Assembly: GCA_030549495.1 (NCBI GenBank)
Contig: JAUIRK010000397.1
Span: 209,439 to 273,438 of the forward strand
Source: Nectonema munidae
Lineage: Eukaryota; Nematomorpha; Nectonematoida; Nectonematidae
DNA length: 64,000 bases
Direction of reading: 5' to 3'
Part shown: piece after piece, positions 1 to 11,948 of the stretch
How positions within the stretch are numbered: the first letter of the stretch is position 1
Layout of the letters: each line of letters opens with the position of its first letter
The notes under the pieces: generated by a model
Databases searched by the model: none
Told to the model about the DNA's origin: nothing
What the model saw: only the letters and a program-made list of their open reading frames with translations
Position numbers and translations under genes: made by a program

Positions 1-254
1 ATGTTAATTTGCTGCAATCAATTAAGTCTTAAATCAGATTGCAAAATTTTGTTGATTTTCTTTTTTTGGTTAAATTGGAACATGCGACAAATTACAAGAC
101 TTTTTCAAAGCCAGTGCAAACCCATACACGACCAAAGTTTTTTTATTTATTTTTAGATCTATTCTTAAGTCATTTGTCATTGGAACTAATTTGTTTTTAT
201 GACATTCTGGATTTATAAGTTTTTAAAAGATTTAGTATGTTCAACTTATATTGA

Positions 255-304
255 AAAAGAAAGTAGATGATTCGTCTTAAAAAGTCCAGTCCTCAAAGGG
301 TTAA
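255..304 (-). repeat. Solo right end of a TTAA-type (piggyBac-like) MITE
   Basis: The sequence ends CAGTCCTCAAAGGG directly before TTAA (301-304). Read inward from TTAA it matches the left arm of the 89-bp MITE at 54838-54926, including a shared TCTACTTTC block about 30 bp from the end. The other end was not found and may lie outside the window. Confidence 0.5.
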
Positions 305-2262
305 ACAAAGAGAAATATAGGGAATAAGAGCTTCGATGCCATTTGTGACCCCCTTTTTAAATCCTGTATAACCAGAATTATATTAGGAGCGTGGTAGGTG
401 CATGGATTTTAGCATGATTCAGCTTGCTACTGATTTTCTAGTGATTGAAGTGCGCTGGTCGCCTGAAAATGAACTTCAAAATAGAAACAGTCATTTTGTA
501 AGTTCATGAATTAAATTTTGCAAATTGGATAATTTACTCAGAGTATATGCTATAACTTTCTCTTTTACTGAACACTTTATGCTTTGAAAATAAATTTTTT
601 TAATTAATTTATAAGATAGTTTGAAAGCTGAAACATCTAGAAAAGTTATATAAACATAAAATTTTTAATCAATTTTAAAATTGATTATAAAATATACGAC
701 ATACAACTATGATAGGATTGGTAAATGTTCCGGTTTTGACGACGGTTAACAACGGAATTCAGGAGGATTTACTAAAATTAATGTCAAAAAAAAAAGTTTA
801 GAAAAATTAGCTCCCCAGAGATATATAGGTGTGTTATAAATTTTATTTGCTCCTCCCCTTGTTTGAAATTTTTTGGGGCCCTTAGTAAAATTCCTACCTA
901 CGCTGCTGGAAATATCAAAAATTTAAAAATTAAGGTTTAAGATTAAAGTTTCATTTGTATATGACCTCAGAATAAAATAATCAAAAAATATAGATAAGTA
1001 CATTATATAATCTTTTTCGACTTTTAAAAAACGATTCAAACAATATTTGCGTTTAGATGCTTCTTTTCAGGAACTCATATCTTCTAACTTTTTAGGAGAG
1101 TGGCTAGACATTCAAAGGATATTTTAAAAATTAATATTTAAAAAAAGATATTTGATATAAAGATATAAATACAATAGATGAAAAAGCAAATTTTTGTTGG
1201 ATAGTAAAAGATATTTTCTCTTACCCCGCCTCTCTCCCCTCAAAGCAGATTGGGAGTGTGTGGTCACGCCACCATATAGCGGCGAATGTCGACTTGTTAT
1301 ACAATTTTATTGAAATATCAGCGTTTTTTTGTTTAAACTTTTATCAATTTTCTACTTTATAAAAAGTAAAAAGTTATGGCTATAATGAAAATTTACTGAT
1401 CAAATTTATTTAAATGATTTAATAAATTATATCATTAGAACAAAGATACGGATTAGACTCTGAGGCAAAAGAATTGTTCGATCTTTTAATTGTTAATCCA
1501 ATTCTTTGGCTGTGCCAAGACGAAGATTCTAATTCAAAGGATAAAAAATGTTCCTCGCTTGTACACGCAAATCTGATGACGACGACATAAAAACATGCAC
1601 TCTTTACAGCGAAAAAGAATTAAAAGGTCTTTCAAATGAAGAAGTGAAACTATTCAAAACGTACTTTGTCCATGTGTTACTTAGTAGTTTACTTCTTTAA
1701 TGACGGGTATGCCTTTCAGATTTGTTTTTCCTTTCTCCAACCACCACTTTTCCTAAGCATTGCTTTTTATCATATTTTTTTATGAAAAAAAAATGTTTCA
1801 AAAGGATTTCATGATAAAAGAATACACAATTGTTTAAAATCCATAATCATTAGAACTGTAATAGTTTTTATTTTTATTTTTTGTTTTAAAATTTTATAAA
1901 AAAAATAGGTAGAGTTGTTAATTTTGATATAAATAGCTTTTTTAACCCTAACCCTTAACCTTTTTTTACTTACTCCAGTTTTTCATTCTTGGAAAAATTC
2001 AAAAAGTATCATAACAGATACATGACAAACAAGCAGGCCTAGAAAAGCAGAAAAACTTATTTCATCACTCAGCGAAGATTTTGTTGATATATGAAATTGT
2101 AACACGGCATTTCACCAACAACTACATGTAAACAGACAAGAAAACCGCAAAGCCTTGATAAATTCACTGTTCTGGAAACAACTGGTTAACGATCTGATTA
2201 GTCTTGTGCAACAGATCACGATATTCTACCATATATTTAAACATATATTAGTGAATTAGATG
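305..2262. other. AT-rich stretch without a recognisable gene
   Basis: Mostly non-coding. A 50-codon frame at 1548-1700 (+, starting MFLACTRK, rich in Asp/Glu/Lys) and an overlapping open stretch in another frame from about 1441 look more like remnants of a coding region than random sequence. They may be the 5' part of the older hAT relic whose C-terminus is at 5054-5307, but no diagnostic motif is visible. Around 865-900 there is a GGGGCCC block near CTACCTACGCTG that resembles a hAT terminus. Confidence 0.4.
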
Positions 2263-2270
2263 GCCTAGAT

Positions 2271-4973
2271 CAGTGGTGGCGAACCTATGGCACGCGTAGA
2301 TTTTAAATGGCACGCTTGAAAAATATAAAAATTTAAATAATATGAAAATTTTGAAATTATTTTTCTTTTTTCCTCCAAAAATTTAATAGTATACTTAAAA
2401 AGTGCTTCAAAATTTTGTTCAGCTTGCATTCATTCAATAAATATGTTATAGCTAAATTGATTTTTTTAGTAATGTGGAAAGTGTTTTAAAAGTTACTATT
2501 TTTTGTCTCAGTTTAATATCTTACTTCTATTTTATTTTTTAAAAGAACGTTTTTTCTTTCTAATAATAATCTGACTCCCTGTAAATTTGAACTAATAAAA
2601 TCAGATACACAAAAAAATCTTTTAAGCATTTTCTTATTTTTTAATAGTTTAAAACGTTAAAAATTATAAGGAGACTTTCACATAAGTAAGATTTTTATAT
2701 TGTTATCAAAAATTATCTGGAGAACTATTTAATATTATATTGTTGAATAAATTTAATCACTTTTTTGAATTATTTTTTTTATCCTTCATTGTCAGAAGGT
2801 ATGAGTCAAAACAATAATGCAAACTAAGTCTCATATGGAGAGGCGATATTTTTGGTTCTGTGAGTCTGCACCCGTGTTTATCAAAGTTAGGGAAAATTAA
2901 GTTGTCCAAAAAAGGATTGAGATCAAATTTGATCAGAAATGATATTTAAAATCGCAATTTTGGATCATTCCCACCAAAAATCTGATATTTTGGCGAATCT
3001 CAGCGAAGATGATGCTTCATCGTGACGGAAACACCCTAAAATTTCTTTATCAGTTGGCTATGATGTTAATTCGTTAGTTAGCTGAATACATAGAAAGAAG
3101 TTAACACCGACCCAGTCAAACCAGAAATAATGCAATACTGTATCAAAATAGTATGAGATGAAGTATGCTAACATATATTTGGGAACGACGATAAAGGAAC
3201 ATCAAATGGCGCGATTTCAAGGACCAGAAATATCTGCTGATATGAAATAGCACTAATTTGGAGTTCAAGAAAGCAATCAAAAATGAATAATAATTTTAGT
3301 TAATAATAAAAAAAAAGTAAATAAATAGTAAATAAAGATAAAAAAAAGTTCGGAAAAAATACCTGTACAAAAGAAGACTATAGAGGAATAGAGACCAAAG
3401 ACAAAAGTGAAGACGAATTGGCAGGCTGTAAAAAATTATTATTACATGAATTAAAAATTATGGATCAAACTTAGAATTAATTTAGAAGTGTCAAAATGAA
3501 ATTGCTTTCAGGGTCCAGTTTTAAGACGTGGTGACACGGAAGTCCAATTTTTGGGTAATATCTTACTCCAATTGCGATTTAAAATATGCGCATTGCATCT
3601 TCATGCAAACGCATAAAACAAAAACAATGTATACCTATTTCAGTATCGTGGAAGAAAGTGAGTTGTGGAATAAAACCGCATTTTATACAAATAAAATAAA
3701 TACTTTAAATGCCCTTCATTTCCAGTAGTTATGTATTAAAGAAATACGCGAGATAGCACATTTTAAAATGGTTAACTCAGCAAAATACAGTGGTGTGATA
3801 GTATTTGATAAGCAAATGTCTATAAATCATTTAGGCCAGAGGTACGTTAAAATTTTTGCGATAATTAAATTTGACTTCTTTACATTTTCAATAATTTATT
3901 TCATTTAATAAATATTCATGGCCGCAGGGGTGCATATGATTTCAAGGATGTGCGCCCTGAATCAATCACATTTTTTTCATATAAACATCGCAGGGTGTCT
4001 AGTAGAATATTTCCCTTCAGACTACATTAACTCATATAAAACTCGCCAACCGTTATTTGTTTTCAGTTGTTTTCTCTATCAATCAAATATCCTTTCACCA
4101 ATTCCTGTAGTGTGCCTGATAGATTACTTCTTTTTCAAATAAAAAGCCTATTCACCCCCAACAATTTTTGTTTTTTTAAACTAGTGTATATGCGATATGC
4201 AAATTTAATTAAAATATTTTCGCTGGAAGTATAGTTTTTAAATTTCACAAATTTTGTTTAAAAATAAAGTAGTCTTATAAATTTAGGTATGCGCTGAATA
4301 CACTCTATTTTAAAGGATTGCTTGAATATTTGTTTTCCAGTGGTATTTCCAGACCAGTAATTTTGAAAATTGCAACAACAAAATTCACCCCCCCCCCCCC
4401 CCCTCCTAAATAATTTTTAGGATGTTCGCCCCTGAGCAAACACTTTTTCTCATTATATTAAAATAAACTTATCAATACACAGCAAATCGGACAAGCTCAA
4501 ATTGATTCAAGAACTGTGTAAAACACTCGGAAATATTGAATGTTCATCTTCTGCAAATGAAACGTCAGAATTAAGTTACGAAAAGTATGTTCTTAAAACT
4601 TGGAATTCTTTTCCAGTTGATTTCAAATCTATGAAAATACTTGGTCTTGCAATAATAACCTTGTTTGGATCTTCATACTTTTGTGAACAATTATGCAAAT
4701 CAAAACTACATTAAGTCTGACAGAAGAAATCGGCTCACAGATCAAATGAGTTCTGCTTGCATAGCATTAAAGCACACTGAATACGTTCCAATGATTCACA
4801 AGTTGTCTACTAAAATGCAACAAGTCTTCACATTAAAGTTTGTTAATGTCTTATTTTTAAACAATATACCTGTTTTTTCGTTTTTTTTGTTTTTTGCAAA
4901 TAAAAAAACTTTTTTAAATCTGGCACGCAGAAATTTTTTTGGCACGCAGCATAAAAAAGGTTCGCCATCACTG
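2271..4973 (+). mobile_element. Complete hAT-superfamily DNA transposon with 8-bp target duplication
   Basis: Left end CAGTGGTGGCGAACCT and the reverse complement of the right end CAGTGATGGCGAACCT match at 15 of 16 positions. Both are followed shortly by GGCACGC blocks. The element is flanked by a perfect direct repeat GCCTAGAT (2263-2270 and 4974-4981), the 8-bp target duplication expected for hAT. Inside, only a C-terminal transposase remnant (4502-4815) is recognisable; the rest is AT-rich and broken, and a run of about 16 C lies near 4390. It sits about 80 bp upstream of another hAT C-terminus (5054-5307), so it probably inserted into an older hAT copy. TIRs and duplication are read directly from the sequence; the family assignment follows from them. 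Confidence 0.9.
4502..4815 (+). pseudogene. hAT transposase C-terminal (dimerisation) remnant, frameshifted
   Basis: Two overlapping frames together cover the end of a hAT transposase. The first contains TLFGSSYFCEQL, the pattern that opens the hAT C-terminal dimerisation region. The second continues with NYIKSDRRNRLTDQMSSAC, the following helix ('I K S . R N R L T D') seen in GTF2IRD2/EPM2AIP1-like hAT proteins. The switch between frames near 4690 is a frameshift, so no product is expected. No upstream catalytic region (first Asp, RNase H-like core) can be followed in one frame. It lies inside the TIR-bounded element 2271-4973 and is its only recognisable coding remnant. Confidence 0.7.
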
Positions 4974-5053
4974 GCCTAGATTATACAATTCCTGTCTTTC
5001 ATATCTCCTTATAAGTCTTCATTGGATTTTTGTATAAATTATTATTGATTTAT

Positions 5054-5307
5054 GTCACTCTGTCTGATACCAGTGCTTCTTGTGAACGAAAGTTTTCTAT
5101 AATGAAACTAGTTAAAGCAATTCTTATAAATTCTCTAGCGCTAGATTGAATAAAAGTGCACTACTGTTCATTGAAAGAGCTCTTGCTGAAGGAATTCATT
5201 TAGATAATTTTGTTAATGAATTTGATATCCGCCATGATAATCGTAGATATCCTACTAGTAGATCTGCTACAGTATATGAAAATTATCTCATGACCAGTGC
5301 ATATTGA
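5054..5307 (+). pseudogene. Second, older hAT transposase C-terminus
   Basis: One frame gives SDTSASCERKFSIMKLVK and, after a one-base shift near 5140, ARLNKSALLFIERALAEG, then ends at TGA (5305-5307). 'SASCERxFS...' followed by 'RLNxxALLxIER' is the hallmark of the hAT dimerisation domain. It differs from the remnant in 4502-4815, so it is another lineage. The intact hAT at 2271-4973 lies immediately upstream and may have split this older copy; sequence left of 2263 (for example the frames around 1440-1700) could be its N-terminal part, which is inference. Confidence 0.65.
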
Positions 5308-5640
5308 TATTTCAATTTTATCTAATTTGCATTATATTTATTGTTTGGGCATATTTTTTTCATGTTTTTACATAATAAAAATTCAAGATACAGTATTCAA
5401 TAAATAATAACAGAAACACGACTCTTTCTTTTTACAAAAAAAATATTTCATTGTATCAGTATTATCATGTTGAAGCAAAATGTATTCATTTTACCTCTAA
5501 ATTCCATACAGTATTAACCCTATTAGTGCTGGGCAAAATTTGTCCGCTCAAGTGCTGGGGGGCGTAAAGTGCCCCCCTATTTTTCTCAGATATTAATAAG
5601 TTTTTAGAAATATTTTTAATGTTACATATATATTTCAACT

Positions 5641-6765
5641 ATGCTGAATTCAGTGGTGATATCCATTTTTTATCAAAATCAATCAAACCTGTCAAAAAAT
5701 TGATTTATATTTGACAGCTCATCTCAAAAAGGAACTTTTTATTTAAATAATTATATAAAGTTTTTTACGCATGTATACCCATTTTAAAATATGCTGAATT
5801 CAGTAGTGATATTCATTTTTTATGAAAATCAATCAAACCTGTCAAAAAATTGATCTAAATGTGACAGCTCATCTCAAAAAGGAACTTTTTATCTAAATAA
5901 GTATATAAAGTTTTTTACACATGTATACCCATTTTCAAATATGCTGAATCCAGTGGTGATATTCATTTTTTATGAAAATCAATCAAACCTGTCAAAAAAT
6001 TGATCTAAATGTGACAGATCATCTCAAAAAGGAACTTTTTATCTAAATAAGTATATAAAGTTTTTTACACATGTATACCCATTTTCAAATATGCTGAATT
6101 CAATGGTGATATTCATTTTTTATGAAAATCAATCAAACCTGTCAAAAAAGTGATTTACATATGACAGCTCATCCCAAAAAAGAAACTTTTTATCTAAATA
6201 ATTATATAATGTTTTTTACACATATACACCCATTTTCAAGCATGCTGAATTCAGCGGTGATATCCATTTTTTTTTATAAAAATCAATTAAAGTTATCAAA
6301 GCATTGATTTATATATGACAGCTCATCTTAAAAAGAAACTTTTTATCTAGGTAATAATATAAAGTTTTTTACACATATATACCCATTTTTAAGCATGCGT
6401 AATTCAGTGGTGATATTCATTTTTTTATAAAAATCAATCAAAACTGTCCCAAAAACAAAGGATCAGGCACGGTTTTTTGAATTAGAGAATTGCGTTTAAT
6501 AGAAAGTATAGGGAGGTGATGAAGTTTACCGTATATGGCATTTTACACACATACACCCATTTTCAAGTAGGCTGTGTTTACTGGTTATATTCCTTTTTTT
6601 TATAAATATTAGTCAAACCTGACAAAATAATTTAAATATGACAGCCCATGTCAAAATTAAAATTTTTATTCTCATAAAAAGTTTTTTATACATTTCAAGT
6701 ATGTGGAATTTAATGGTGATGTCATTTTTTATGAAATCAATAAAACCTGTCAAAAAAATCGATAA
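5641..6765. repeat. Tandem array A, 150-bp unit, about 7 copies
   Basis: The landmark ATGCTGAATTCAGTGG recurs at 5641, 5791, 5941, 6091, 6242 and 6395 (steps 150, 150, 150, 151, 153), followed by two decayed units near 6568 and 6701. The middle units are nearly identical and the edge units more diverged, the usual picture of unequal exchange. Short open frames inside are incidental. Too long and spacerless for CRISPR. Confidence 0.9.
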
Positions 6766-7819
6766 TTCACTCAAAATATTTCATTCTACAGTAACTTATG
6801 TAACTCGATAGGACCTCCATCTTTTTGGCTACAAATTCGTTATCGACTTGTAGTCTCTACGTCATATTATAATTTACAGTATGTAATTTTGCTATTCATT
6901 CCATGATGATCCTTTCTTGGTAGCTCTTTTTTCATTCGAAATTTATATTCTTCAATGTGTGTTCGAAAATTTTTTTATAATGATAAAATTACTTTTTTCC
7001 TCTCTCAAAGCATTCTGATTAAAGAATCTTCTTGATGATCTTAGACTTTTTTTTATCAGTATTGTGTATTTTATCAGGCCTGAATATTTGTTAACCAATC
7101 CCATTTCAAAGTTTTTTTCTGATGAATCATTCGTGATGTTCATTGTTCAATTACAAAAAGTTGTCCACGTTCTTCATCTAAAAAATTATTTCTTTTACGC
7201 AAAAGGAAAAACATGGACAAATTCAATTTAAATTAAAAATATCTTGATAGTGACTAAATTCTGACATATTGGCATCTGTGCCATTTTTGATAAATCTGAC
7301 CTATTCTAAATTTTCAGATTTCCTACCCATCTTAGCTAAATGTTAATTGTAATCCTATATGATAAGCTATAGATTTAAATATTTTTCATTTGTAAAAGAG
7401 GAACTTCTTTTTCACAGTCAAAATCTTTTTGAAGCATCTATTATATAATTAAACCACTTTCTAGTTCATTAGAACATGGTAGATCTTCCATTTAGTCGAT
7501 ACATATTTTTTTTAATTGTTTGTTTTGACCCACATGTTCTCTTTTAGATTAGTTTTCAACTTGGTTCCTTCTCTCATACAGATTTTCAAAAGATTTTATA
7601 ATACGTTTTGTTTGTTTTTTTTAATAAATATTTCATAGTCAAGATGATTGTAGAAAGTATTATAAGCCAAAATATACAAAAAAAAAAGTATATTTTTACT
7701 ATATATCTAATATGCATCCATTTTTTGAAAATTTTTTACAGAACTGATTTTCAGGCATACATTACTAATTCAATTGCCACTTCGAGATATTTTTTAACCG
7801 TATTATCCAAAATCCAGTA

Positions 7820-8780
7820 CAGAAATAAAATAAGCATAGTCGATTTGTTATAAAACAGATACTTTATTTTTTTGAAAATATTTTTGAAGACAATATCTAG
7901 AAGTAAACCGCAAATTTGAATGAAGCTTTCAGATATTTTAAAACCATAAATGCCAAAACTGAGTCCAAAAATGAAACCAGCATCTTCCATTTGGATAAAA
8001 ACAGATATTTTATTTAAATTTCAAAAATATTTCTGTAGACATTAGAAGTAAATCGAACATTTGATTGATACTTTCAGACATTTAAAACCTATAAATGCAA
8101 AAAATGATTTCAGAAATAAAAATGATCATGGTCGAATTGGTATAAAAACATATATTTCATGTAAAATTAGAGAGAATATTTTGGGATAGACATAAATCGC
8201 AAATTTGATTGACACTAGCAGTAAAACCTCTAAATGCGAAAACTGTGTTCAGAAATGAAATCATCATGATCTATTTGCTATAAAAACATATATTTCACGT
8301 AAAATTTGAATCAATATTTTTGAAAACAAATTTTTAAACTAAACGCAAATTTGATTGATACTTATAGGTATTTTCAAATTCAAACTGCAAAAATTGAGTC
8401 CATAAATGAAACTAGCATGGTTGATTTGGTATAAAAACATATATTTAATTGTAAAATTGAATGAATGATTTTGGAGACAATTTTTAGAAGTAAACCGCAA
8501 ATTTCATTAACACTAATATGTATTTCCAGATCCTAAACGTAAAAAATTAGTCCAGAAATGAAACCAGCATGGCCGATTTAGTATAACACATATATTTTAT
8601 GTAAAATGTGAAGGAATGTTTTTGGAAACAATTTTCAGAAGTAAACCGCAAATTTGATTAATACTTATAGGTATTTTCAAATCCTAAATGTAAAAAATGA
8701 GTCCAGAAATGAAAACAGCATGACCGTTTTAGTATAAAAACATATATTTAATGTAAAATTTGAAAGTATATTTTATTAGA
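7820..8780. repeat. Tandem array B, about 148-bp unit, 7 copies
   Basis: The landmark GCATGGTCGATTTG (with variants) followed by TATAAAAACATATAT recurs at 7833, 7980, 8126, 8264, 8415, 8567 and 8718 (steps 147, 146, 138, 151, 152, 151). Units share AAACCGCAAATTTGATTGA and GTCCAGAAATGAAA blocks. The unit is unrelated to array A, and units are more diverged than those of A, so B is probably older. Confidence 0.85.
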
Positions 8781-9171
8781 TATATTTTTGATCAATTAAA
8801 ATTTTGATTGACATTTTCTAAAAAGTAGCCATGATTATTCAAAAAATTGAATATATAAAGTGTTATGCGCTCCAAACTGTATATAATTATAAATTTTCAG
8901 GGTATTATATAATATAGATCCTAAGTTATAAGGTTAAATACAGATAATGTCAAAATTTTGCTGAAAAATTTTAATTTTTTATTTTGATTGACAGTTTTGG
9001 ACATGAAGGGGTCATTCAACTACCATTAAAATGGTTTCAAAAGATGCAGCTGGCGATTTTAGGAAATGTCACAAAATTTGAAGGGATATGATTCAGCCAA
9101 TTTTCTTCAATTAATTTTTTAGTGAAGGGGGAGGCGTTTTACGCCCCCTCCGCCAGCACTAATAGGGTTAA

Positions 9172-10588
9172 GACTGGTTATTTTCATCCTATAACTGTCT
9201 CGTTCAATATTTCACTATTTTCATCTTTATAGTAAATAAATATAATCCTCAAATGGAGGACTACAGGACACTTTGTAGCTAATAGTGAACTTCCTAACCA
9301 CTTAGAATGGACTTAAAACTCAATTTGCTACCAAACTTTTCCGTTGAGGCCCTAAATTGGCCCACTACTTTTAAAAACATAGAATCGCTACTGTTCACAA
9401 AGGCCTTATTATGCGATTATAGAAATCAATCGTAGCACGCCTCGTTTTTGATCTGTTATTAGAGCACACAAAATTATAAAAGAATATAAGGAAATTTTGA
9501 TTAAAATATTTTAAAAGTTTAACTGCCTTGTCCATATGTTTACCTAATATAATTTGAAACCACAGTTATAGAAATAATAAAAAAAAACCTAAATATTAGG
9601 ACAAATTTAAATAATAGGACAAATTTTACTTAATTATTAAATTTTATTCAAATTATTCACCATCAAATGTTTGCGACTAAACGACTATAAAAAAACATAA
9701 TAACAAAATTATAATTTTTCAAAATTAAATAACTAAATTAAAAAAAACAATATAAAGTAGACCTTTTCATGTTTGGTTTCAGACTGATTGAAATCTGCCC
9801 AAGTAGTTCAATTTGATTCTCTCTTAATTGCTGTAATGCAGTCCGATCTGATACTTAGATATTATATACCATTCAATTATAGAGGGTCTTGTCCTGTCAT
9901 ATTCTGAATATATAAGGAAATTTGAACATGTATAGTGTAAAAGTGGATTAAAATAGGCATAGAGAGTAAAAGATAAGTACAAATATTATACTATACTAGC
10001 TTTATGAAAGATACATCTAAAATACAAAATTTGTAAATTTAGATCATTTACAAATATATAGTTAGAAAATGATATAAAATATAATATTTTTTTATTATTT
10101 TCATATGTAGCAAATGCTCAAAAATTTTTGTCGCTTAAAATTTGTAAAAAATTATCCCCATTTCAAAAATTTGAAATTTTAAAGTGTCAGTATGATAGGA
10201 TTAAATGAAATATAATTGCAGCAGACCTTGATTGAGAAGATTTACAGTTTTGCCGTGACAAAAGGTAGTTGAAGGTAAAGAAGTTATCAAAAAGAAAAGA
10301 TGAAATGAGTGAGATTTGATTTTTAATTATGAATATAGCTGTTGACGAGTTGATTCAATTGTGAAGTTATGTTTTGTGCAGAGATTTTAAAATTTGGGTG
10401 AAGTGAGTCAGCCTGAAATTCTGGTAGGTGTTAAATTAGGTAGTTTGTCATTCGGATATGAACTTAACAATGATTAATTGTATCAAGGAGCAATTAAAGA
10501 GTAAGTGGTTAGCTGTAAAAGTAAACCTTATAAGTAACTTTTATATTGAAATGACTTTTGATGTATATTTTAGATAAATAATTTAGAT
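9172..10588. other. AT-rich stretch without a recognisable gene
   Basis: No coding frame, TIR pair or RNA gene was recognised. The last 400 bases may be the 5' UTR or a decayed ORF1 of the LINE starting at 10589, but no zinc knuckle or ORF1 motif is visible. Confidence 0.4.
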
Positions 10589-11400
10589 TTGTTTGACTTG
10601 AATATTTTTGAAACTGTTTATAACGAAAAGGTGACTAATCTAACTAAGAATATCTTTCCAGAAGAACTCAACAATTTGCACATATTTTCTCAAAATTCCA
10701 ATCTAAAAATATTCAATTTGAATATTCAGAGTTTGAATGCGAAGTTTACTCTCCTTGAACTTTTTTTGTCTTCTCTTAGATTTAATTTCGATATTTTGAT
10801 AATTACAGAGATTTGGCAGCTTGACTCATTCATTAACTTCAATTTGTCCGGTTACGATTTCAGATACTATATAAGAGCCAAAAAGGGAGGAGGGATTGGC
10901 TTCTTTATCAAATCTGAATATACGATAAGTTATTTCGAGGCAAATACCGTTGGAAACTTTATTTGTGACTATTGTTATATTAAAGTATCACTTCCTAATT
11001 CTATCATTGATATTTTGGGTGTTTACCGTCCTCCAGACTCTGATATCTTAAGCTTTTTGGACTTTCTTCACAATTTTGTAGTAAAAAGATTAGCTGATCG
11101 AAAAGCCCTTATTTGTGGGGATTTAAATATGGATTTGTTTTCTGCTAGCTCGAATAATTTAGTATATGATTTTTTAATGATTTTACTTTAAGGTAATTTC
11201 ATTACAACCATAACAAAACCAAAGCGTAAATCCTCAAAATGTATTGATAATATTTTTATCAATTTTTCTATAAACTTTTCATCGTTTAATATACTTTGTG
11301 AATTATCTGATCATTTTCCGAACATTGTTTTAATGAATGATTACCTTTCTATTGATAATGTGCCTAAACGTTTTATCAAGCGTAATTTCAGCAAAACGTG
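10589..11400 (+). pseudogene. LINE endonuclease domain, frameshifted
   Basis: The frame 10589-11191 has no in-frame ATG at its opening, consistent with an internal piece of ORF2. It shows the exonuclease-endonuclease-phosphatase motifs in order: LNIQSL (N), ITEIW (catalytic Glu; TETW-like in relatives), GVYRPPDSD, and GDLNMD (the GDxN loop). The C-terminal part continues in another frame from about 11190, with CIDNIFINF and SDHFP, the Ser-Asp-His catalytic end of the domain. The shift and a stop near 11416 inactivate it. In an active element this domain nicks target DNA for target-primed reverse transcription. Confidence 0.85.
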
Positions 11401-11948
11401 TTTCATCAACTTTTAAAATTATTTAGGTGAGACTGATTTTAGTGGTATTAAAAGTGTAATAGAAGTAAATGGTTCTTTTGAGTTGTTCTCTAAACTTTTT
11501 TTAAAATCTTTCAATAGATCTTTTCCATTAGTTGAAGTTGTTTCTCGAAAGAATTTTAATCCCTGGTTTATGGTTAAGCTTGCTAAGTTAAGGAAAGCCA
11601 AGAAAAACTATGCAAAAAATATAAACTAGTTCCAAATAATGACAATTATGTCAATTATAAAGCATGTTTAAAATCTTACAAAAGAATGGTCATTTCCAGC
11701 AAAGCTTCTTATTATCATAACATGTTTTCTTACAACATGAAATCTAAGTGGAATACTTTGAATAACCTCTTTAATATCAAGGCTAAAGAAAGATCTAGTC
11801 CTTTTTCTAGTAATGATTTTTCCACGGCTTTCCAAAAAGAATCCTTTTCTCCAACCGAAAATAATATAAATTTCGTCTATAAAACAGTACCTAAAACAAG
11901 GAGACTTTTTTTTGCTCAACTATTTCTTATGATGATTTTATTATTGCA

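Larger units (their letters stand above)
5518..9167. mobile_element. Non-autonomous piggyBac-type element with two internal tandem arrays
   Basis: TTAA at 5514-5517 and 9168-9171 flanks 3650 bp. Both ends read inward as CCCTATTAGTGCTGG (15 bp identical), the CCY-start and TTAA target of piggyBac elements. Each end also carries a GC-rich hairpin just inside: GGGGGGC-loop-GCCCCCC on the left and a GGCGT/ACGCC stem on the right. No transposase is visible. The interior consists of a 150-bp tandem array (5641-6765), an AT-rich spacer of about 1 kb, a second unrelated array of about 148 bp per unit (7820-8780), and about 400 bp of single-copy sequence. The TIRs resemble, but are not the same as, the CCCTCGC ends of the piggyBac copies at 15.9 and 20.5 kb, so mobilisation would have required a related transposase elsewhere. 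Confidence 0.85.

Noticed and set aside
1944..1964. TTAACCCTAACCCTTAACC resembling telomere repeats
   Set aside because: Only two to three imperfect units in AT-rich DNA; too short for an interstitial telomere array.
4388..4405. Poly-C tract as a functional element
   Set aside because: A single homopolymer run within a decayed hAT; length also likely to be sequencing-sensitive.
6952..7143. 63-codon reverse frame in the spacer between arrays A and B
   Set aside because: No domain, low complexity and flanked by repeats; not enough for a gene claim.
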